This document shows positions 22,683 to 27,591 of a DNA stretch of 27,591 nucleotides, in pieces. Both the position numbers and the translations under genes were made by a program. The notes below the pieces were generated by a model. The model saw only the letters and a list, made by a program, of their open reading frames with translations. It did not search any database and was not told the DNA's origin. This DNA comes from JBBDRV01 sp040905285 (GTDB lineage: Bacteria; Bacteroidota; Rhodothermia; Balneolales; Balneolaceae), in the NCBI GenBank assembly GCA_040905285.1, contig JBBDRV010000169.1, forward strand, positions 1 to 27,591. The letters are read 5' to 3'. The number at the start of each line of letters is the position of its first letter. Position 1 is the first letter of the stretch.

Positions 22683-25151
22683 TCAGGGATCCAGTATGGA
22701 ACCGATCCTGTACTCCACATCGTGAAAGTGAATGCGTGTAGCCCTGTCCGCTGTCCCGCCACGGGCCTCACGGACCTCCGCAAGCAGAATTTCCAGCTGA
22801 TCCCGGACAATGGGACGGATATCCGACTGACTCACCTTCACAGGGGTTCCACCGCTGGATTCCAGAAAAGAAGAAGAGCCGCCGGACAACTCATTCGTCA
22901 TCAGATGGTCCATCCGGTCGAGATAGGCCCGCTGTAAATTTCTGCGGTAGACATCCGTCGGCTGATCACTGTCAAGCTCACTCCAGATCACTTCGCGGAC
23001 ATCGTCCATCATCTCAAGCGGGGAATAGGAGTTTTCGGCTCTTCGCTCGTATTCAATCAGCCTGGCAATCCGCTGGGGATCCATCAGCCGGTTCAGGAGA
23101 CCTACCTGCTCTTCCCTGAAATTGTCGACAAACCCCGACTGGGTGGTTCTGTTGAGAATATCTTTATTTACAATCCAGTCAGGTGATGAGAAACCGTGCT
23201 CTGCCAGGAAACCGACAGCCTGTTTCTGCTTTTCCCCGGGAACGGGAGTATAGATTGCCCCATCCTGGTCAAAAGTTTTCGGATTTTCATATACCCCTCC
23301 CACATTGGCAAGGGCATGGGTCATATAGCGCCGCCACTGCAGGATAATCTGTTCATAAATTTCTTCCAGATGATCATACCCGGCCCTGTCCTCTTTAACC
23401 CAGTCCAGAAGATTGTCGGTTATCACTTTCAAATTGGCCAGGCCGTATTCGCCTGCCCTGACCGGATCATCCCCCAGGTCCTCATTCTGGGAGCGCGGAT
23501 CGATCCTGAGCCCGGTCTGCCGGCCGTAGAAATAGCGCTGATTGCCGGAGCGTTCCACGATCCAGCTGTGAAGGGTTTCCCGCTTCTCCTTCCCGGCCCG
23601 GTCTCCGAACCAGGAATATCCCCACTGTATCGCCCATTTGTCATAATCCCCCACTTTGGGAAGAAAATTGGTCACCCCGTCCCCGGGCTGGGCTATATAA
23701 TTAAACCTGGCATAATCCATGATCGAGGGACTTGTACCATGCTTGTCGGTGAACTCCGGAGACCTCAGGGAATCCACGGGGAATGCATGGCTTGAGCCGA
23801 AATTATGGGCCAGCCCCAAGGTATGGCCCACCTCATGAGCCGATACAAACCGGATCAGCTCGCCCATCACCTCTTCGTCGAATTTAATGCCCCTTGCATC
23901 CGGATTCGCGGCGGCTGTCTGCACAAAATACCAGTTCCGAAGCAGATTCATCACATTATGATACCATCCTATGCTTGAGGTAATGATCTCGCCTGAACGC
24001 GGATCATGCACGTGGGGGCCGTAGGCATTCTGAACCGGTGAAGCAAAATAACGGATCATCGAATAACGGGCGTCTTCGGGGCTAAAATCCGGATCCTCTT
24101 CAGGGGTTGGCGCCATTCTGGCGATAATGGCCTTTTTAAAGCCCGCTTCTTCAAAAGCGGCCTGCCAGTCCTCGACACCTTTCGCCAGCCACCGCCGCCA
24201 CGGTTTCGGGGTGGCGGAATCGATATAGAATACAATCGGTTTCTTCGGCTCGGTCAGCTCCCCGCGCAAATAGGCTTCGGGATCCTTCGGCTCCAGCCGC
24301 CAGCGCGTAATGTACTGTGACTGTTCCGCCCGCTGCAGGCCGCTGCCGTAATCCGTTTGTGACACACTGAAAAACCCGATACGCTCATCATGACTCCTTG
24401 TCTTCATCGGTTCCTCGGGCAACAGAAGCATGCTGTGGTTGATCACCAGTGAAATGGCGTTGGTGGCCGAATTGGTGGGCGGGTTTAACGCCTCGTATGT
24501 GACCAGATGCCTGGCTTCGACATTCTCCGGATAACTCCGGATGTGTTCAATAAACGTGCGCCTGGAATCCATTCTCCGAACGCGGTAACGAGAACGGCGC
24601 TGCGACTGAAGTCCTATTGCCGGAACATCCGTCAGGAAGAGGTCGTCAATCTCGATCAGAACTCCGGAGGAATCTTCAGACAGGGCCTCGATATCAAAGG
24701 ACATGATGATCGGTTCGAAATTGGAGTTCCGCACCGCTTCATATATAGCGAGGGAATCACTGGCCGTATTGTTGTAGGAAACCCTCCTCAGCAATACACT
24801 GTTTTCTCTCCTCTCCCATCGCAAAACCTGGTTTTCCAGAATTTCACCCCCGTACCCGACACCGTCCGCTGTTTTGGCTATCCTGGATACCATCAGCATC
24901 TCCCTGCCCAGAAGCGAATCGGGAATTTCATAATAGTAGGTCTCATCCTGTTTATAAACACTGAAAAGACCTTCATTTTTTTCGGCCGCCGATTTTATAA
25001 CCTCGTTAAACGCCTTGATATCGCCATCCGCGGACTGCGGTGACATGCGTGGCAGCGGAAGGGATCCGGATGTGCCGCCGAAGATTGCGCATCCGCCGGC
25101 CAGCGCAATAAAGAGCGGTAAAAACATGAACAAACGCAGGGGTATGAACAT
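22683..25151 (-). CDS. Zinc-dependent met-zincin lipoprotein (DUF5117/DUF4953 type)
   Basis: From the ATG at 25151 the product has about 822 residues; a TTG two codons upstream (25157) is possible but less likely. The start MFIPLRLFMFLPLFIALAGGC ends in a lipobox, so it should be an extracytoplasmic lipoprotein. The architecture follows a known family: an N-terminal DUF5118-like segment, a DUF5117 domain (containing LSEDSSGVLIEIDDLFLTDV) and a DUF4953 met-zincin domain with HEVGHTLGLAHNFGSSHAFP near residue 440, giving the HExxHxxGxxH zinc motif. The protease substrate is unknown. The gene is 132 nt downstream of argH on the same strand and probably has its own promoter. Confidence 0.88.
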   Translation of the reverse strand: MFIPLRLFMFLPLFIALAGGCAIFGGTSGSLPLPRMSPQSADGDIKAFNEVIKSAAEKNEGLFSVYKQDETYYYEIPDSLLGREMLMVSRIAKTADGVGYGGEILENQVLRWERRENSVLLRRVSYNNTASDSLAIYEAVRNSNFEPIIMSFDIEALSEDSSGVLIEIDDLFLTDVPAIGLQSQRRSRYRVRRMDSRRTFIEHIRSYPENVEARHLVTYEALNPPTNSATNAISLVINHSMLLLPEEPMKTRSHDERIGFFSVSQTDYGSGLQRAEQSQYITRWRLEPKDPEAYLRGELTEPKKPIVFYIDSATPKPWRRWLAKGVEDWQAAFEEAGFKKAIIARMAPTPEEDPDFSPEDARYSMIRYFASPVQNAYGPHVHDPRSGEIITSSIGWYHNVMNLLRNWYFVQTAAANPDARGIKFDEEVMGELIRFVSAHEVGHTLGLAHNFGSSHAFPVDSLRSPEFTDKHGTSPSIMDYARFNYIAQPGDGVTNFLPKVGDYDKWAIQWGYSWFGDRAGKEKRETLHSWIVERSGNQRYFYGRQTGLRIDPRSQNEDLGDDPVRAGEYGLANLKVITDNLLDWVKEDRAGYDHLEEIYEQIILQWRRYMTHALANVGGVYENPKTFDQDGAIYTPVPGEKQKQAVGFLAEHGFSSPDWIVNKDILNRTTQSGFVDNFREEQVGLLNRLMDPQRIARLIEYERRAENSYSPLEMMDDVREVIWSELDSDQPTDVYRRNLQRAYLDRMDHLMTNELSGGSSSFLESSGGTPVKVSQSDIRPIVRDQLEILLAEVREARGGTADRATRIHFHDVEYRIGSILDP

Positions 25152-25283
25152 AACCAACTGATTCTATTTACTGTAAAGCTTGTGAAGGGCTGTAAAATCC
25201 GATAATAAACCGTTCCGGTCAATATTTAATGTAAAAAAATGTCGGAGGGCAGCGTCATAAAAAATCAGGGGCATGTCACAAAT

Positions 25284-26603
25284 TTATATTCTCCACCTTT
25301 CAACCTGTTTCCGCAACCGCTCAAGGCCCGGATTTCCCGGAGAGCCAAGCTGCGTATACAATCCAAAAAGCTCGTCGATGTCCATTGTGAAATCACTGTC
25401 CGGCCGGCTCTTGACCTGTCTGTAGGCATCCCGGAAGCTTACACCCTGCTCTTTGACGAGTTTATAGGCCTCTTCCGCGGCCAGAAGATCTGACGAACAG
25501 GCGTTCCTGAGTTTCCCCTCGTCCAGCGAAAGACCCCGGACCAGCAGCCGTGTCATCTCAAGCAGCTCATCCGCTGTATCAAACGCCTGCATGACAGGCT
25601 CTTTGGTCAGCTGGAGATCACGGTGATATCCGGAACCCAGATTGGCCGTAATGCCCCGAAGGGTCGCGGCATACCCGGCCATCAGGGAGCTTTTTCCCCG
25701 GATCAGCTCGGCGACATCGGGATTCTTCTTGTTGGGCATGATGCTTGATCCGGTGCAGAGCTCCGGATCGATGTCGATGTAACCGTAAGCCTGACTGCTG
25801 TATACGATAATATCACCAGCCAGCCTGGCCAGAACGGAGGTAAACCCGGAAAGAAACTCGACCAGCTGCAGCTCTACCCATCCGCGACTCAGCTGTGCGG
25901 AAGTGGAACAGACGACGGGCTGTTCAAAACCAAGCTCCTCAGCCTCCAGATCCCGATCCAGCCCGATGGTCGACCCGAAACCCGCAGCCGTTCCCAGCGG
26001 ACAGCGGCCCGTCAGGCTTTTCACACCGTCTGAAGCCTCAATCTGCATAATGAGAAGCTCGGCAAAACCGCCGAGCCACTGCCCCACTGTGGACAGCATG
26101 GCTTTCCGGGTATGGGTGTATCCGGGCATCGGAAGCTCCCTGTTCGCTTCAGCCAGATCGAGAATTGCGTGAACGCAGGTAACGGCGGAAAACAGGGTCT
26201 TTTCGAGGTGATCCTTTTCATACAGCCGCATGGCCGTCAACACCTGGTCGTTCCGGGAACGGCCGGTATGGATCTTTTTCCCGAGATCCCCCAACTCTCC
26301 GGTGAGCCACAATTCAATCGCCGTATGCCCGTCTTCATGTTCCGGTTTGATCTCAAAGTCCCCGTCCTCCCACAGCTGTCGTATCCGGTCGAGTCCATTT
26401 TCCAGTTCTTCCGCCTCCCCGGCGGACAGCACGCCTGCCCCCTGCAGGGCAAGAAGATGTACTCCGGAGGCTTTCAGGTCGTAGGGAAGCAAAACCCTGT
26501 CAAGCCTGTAGTCATTGCCGACAGTGAATTTTTCCACCTTCCCGCCGGTCTTGTCTTTGCCGGCGGGACCAGACGGATCGCCTGTCTCCCAGAGTTTACT
26601 CAT
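25284..26603 (-). CDS. argH: Argininosuccinate lyase
   Basis: The 439-residue enzyme splits argininosuccinate into arginine and fumarate, the last step of arginine synthesis. Diagnostic segments are the substrate-binding HTGRSRNDQV, the YTHTRKAM helix and the superfamily signature GSSIMPNKKNPD. The start MSKLWETGDPSGP fits the usual 'MxKLWxG' opening, with a short Lys/Gly-rich insertion (AGKDKTGGKVEKF). The ATG at 26603 lies inside the argG stop region: the genes overlap by 8 nt (ATGAGTAA), a typical translational coupling. The C-terminus is normal and complete. Confidence 0.95.
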   Translation of the reverse strand: MSKLWETGDPSGPAGKDKTGGKVEKFTVGNDYRLDRVLLPYDLKASGVHLLALQGAGVLSAGEAEELENGLDRIRQLWEDGDFEIKPEHEDGHTAIELWLTGELGDLGKKIHTGRSRNDQVLTAMRLYEKDHLEKTLFSAVTCVHAILDLAEANRELPMPGYTHTRKAMLSTVGQWLGGFAELLIMQIEASDGVKSLTGRCPLGTAAGFGSTIGLDRDLEAEELGFEQPVVCSTSAQLSRGWVELQLVEFLSGFTSVLARLAGDIIVYSSQAYGYIDIDPELCTGSSIMPNKKNPDVAELIRGKSSLMAGYAATLRGITANLGSGYHRDLQLTKEPVMQAFDTADELLEMTRLLVRGLSLDEGKLRNACSSDLLAAEEAYKLVKEQGVSFRDAYRQVKSRPDSDFTMDIDELFGLYTQLGSPGNPGLERLRKQVERWRI

Positions 26604-27591
26604 GATGGATGGTTTTTACCTGCTGTTTGAGCTGATAGGCTGTTTTCTGGGGCAGATTCCAGAGTTCGATAAACCCGGACGATGCGTTCTGGTTAAAATC
26701 CGCTGACCTGTTGAAGGTCGCCAGGTTCTCATCAAAAAGGGACCACGGGGATTCCAGGGCAACCACCTCGCAATTCCCCTTGTACAGGCGGACAGTCACC
26801 TCGCCCGAAACCTTGCTGTTCTGTTCGTCTATGAAGGCCCGGATATTGTCCATGACCGGTTCAAAGTATTTTGCACCGTAACAGAGATAAGCCCATTTCT
26901 GGTCAATCACGGACTTGAGTTCATTCTCTTCTCTCGTGGAGACAAGCTGCTCCAGCTTTTTATGTGCGCTGATCAGGATATGGGCCGCCGGGTTTTCATA
27001 AATGCCCCTCACCTTCAGGCCCACAACCCGGTCTTCGATCAGGTGGAAATAGCCCACCCCGTTTTCGCCGCCGATCTTATTCAGCTGCATGATCAGCCGG
27101 GCGGGATCCACAGGAACTCCGTCCAGTGATACCGGCTTTCCGGACTCGAAGCCGATTCGCAGAATTTTTTCCCTGTCCGGCGCCTGCGTTGCCGTCTTGC
27201 ACCATTTCAGGATTTTTTCCAGCGGGGGGATATTGACGGGATTCTCGATTTCCCCGCCCTCGCCGGTATTGGCCCACATATTCTCATCATAGGAATAGGG
27301 GGATTCTTTGGTCTGCTCAACAACGATGCCATGCTTTTCCGCATAGGCAATCTCCTCTTCCCTGCCCATCCCCCATTCCCGGACGGGGGCGATGATCTTC
27401 AGGGCGGGATTCAGTGTCGTGATATAACTTTCGAACCTCACCTGGTCATTTCCTTTTCCGGTGCAGCCATGGGCGATCACCTGGCAGTCGTACTCCCCCG
27501 CAACCTCTGTGGCTATCTTTGAAATCATCACCCGTCCCAGCGGACAGCCCAGGGCATACCCGCCCTGATAATCCGCATTTGCTTTTACAGC
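26596..27591 (-). CDS. argG: Argininosuccinate synthase, 5' end outside the window
   Basis: The last 331 residues of argininosuccinate synthase are present; the missing N-terminus (roughly 70-80 residues, holding the ATP P-loop) lies beyond the right edge. The enzyme joins citrulline and aspartate with ATP. IAHGCTGKGNDQVRFE, REWGMGREEEIAYAEKHGI, EGGEIENP and GENGVGYFHLIEDRVVGLKVRGIYE are standard for the family. The segment usually written LGTSxARP reads LGCPLGR here, the only notable change. The reading frame runs open to the last base. It forms an operon with argH, overlapping by 8 nt. Confidence 0.95.
   Translation of the reverse strand, partial: AVKANADYQGGYALGCPLGRVMISKIATEVAGEYDCQVIAHGCTGKGNDQVRFESYITTLNPALKIIAPVREWGMGREEEIAYAEKHGIVVEQTKESPYSYDENMWANTGEGGEIENPVNIPPLEKILKWCKTATQAPDREKILRIGFESGKPVSLDGVPVDPARLIMQLNKIGGENGVGYFHLIEDRVVGLKVRGIYENPAAHILISAHKKLEQLVSTREENELKSVIDQKWAYLCYGAKYFEPVMDNIRAFIDEQNSKVSGEVTVRLYKGNCEVVALESPWSLFDENLATFNRSADFNQNASSGFIELWNLPQKTAYQLKQQVKTIHHE

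Noticed and set aside
1..27591. tRNA, rRNA, IS element or prophage
   Set aside because: No cloverleaf with CCA, no rRNA core sequence, no transposase or integrase frame and no long terminal inverted repeats were seen by eye.

Overview
The window is ordinary chromosomal DNA of moderate to high GC, most likely from a Gram-negative bacterium of the Bacteroidota/Balneolota/Rhodothermota (FCB) group. The support is indirect: a TPR-repeat sensor kinase of the Bacteroidota style, a met-zincin lipoprotein of the DUF5117/DUF4953 type, a TonB-receptor-like barrel, a WbqC-like protein, a bactofilin, many lipobox-type lipoproteins, and mostly weak or absent Shine-Dalgarno sequences. The NhaC antiporter would suit a marine or halophilic member such as Balneolota, but that is inference. 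No phage, IS, CRISPR or RNA gene was seen.

Layout. 1-390 has no recognisable gene. 391-2866 (minus) carries an NhaC-type antiporter followed by a WbqC-like protein. 3122-6452 (plus) is a tightly coupled run: pcm, a small exported barrel-like protein and a TonB-receptor-like protein, joined by two ATGA overlaps. 6466-7737 (minus) is a lipase-like lipoprotein. 8157-9803 (plus) is an alkaline-phosphatase-superfamily enzyme with an apparent C-terminal beta-barrel-like extension. 9827-12633 (minus) holds the TPR histidine kinase and a bactofilin. 13116-15018 (plus) holds a dodecin-like protein, a SASA-type carbohydrate esterase and a DUF4168 lipoprotein. 15210-17701 (minus) holds a GlcG/HbpS-like exported protein, a clostripain-like lipoprotein and a small tail-anchored exported protein. 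17926-22591 (plus) holds a D-amino-acid transaminase, a Gfo/Idh/MocA oxidoreductase, a DUF368 membrane protein and a two-domain universal stress protein. 22683-27591 (minus) holds a met-zincin lipoprotein and argG-argH, with argG running off the right edge.

Together the genes point to envelope and surface chemistry (barrels, lipoproteins, hydrolases, a lipid-carrier transporter candidate), stress and protein repair (Pcm, Usp, dodecin), and arginine and D-amino-acid metabolism. Nothing here forms a recognised defence or mobile system.

The most unusual signal is not a gene. Most of the longer intergenic regions, and a few gene ends, carry a head-to-tail duplication of 10-19 nt. Several fall on control points: a duplicated TATAAT-containing promoter segment before the TPR kinase, a duplicated start-codon segment before the tail-anchored protein, a 17-nt duplication in the lipase leader, and a 5-copy 10-mer array after the clostripain-like gene. 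Other notable items are the phosphatase-barrel fusion, a dodecin lacking the usual flavin-stacking Trp, and structured leaders before the dodecin and usp genes.
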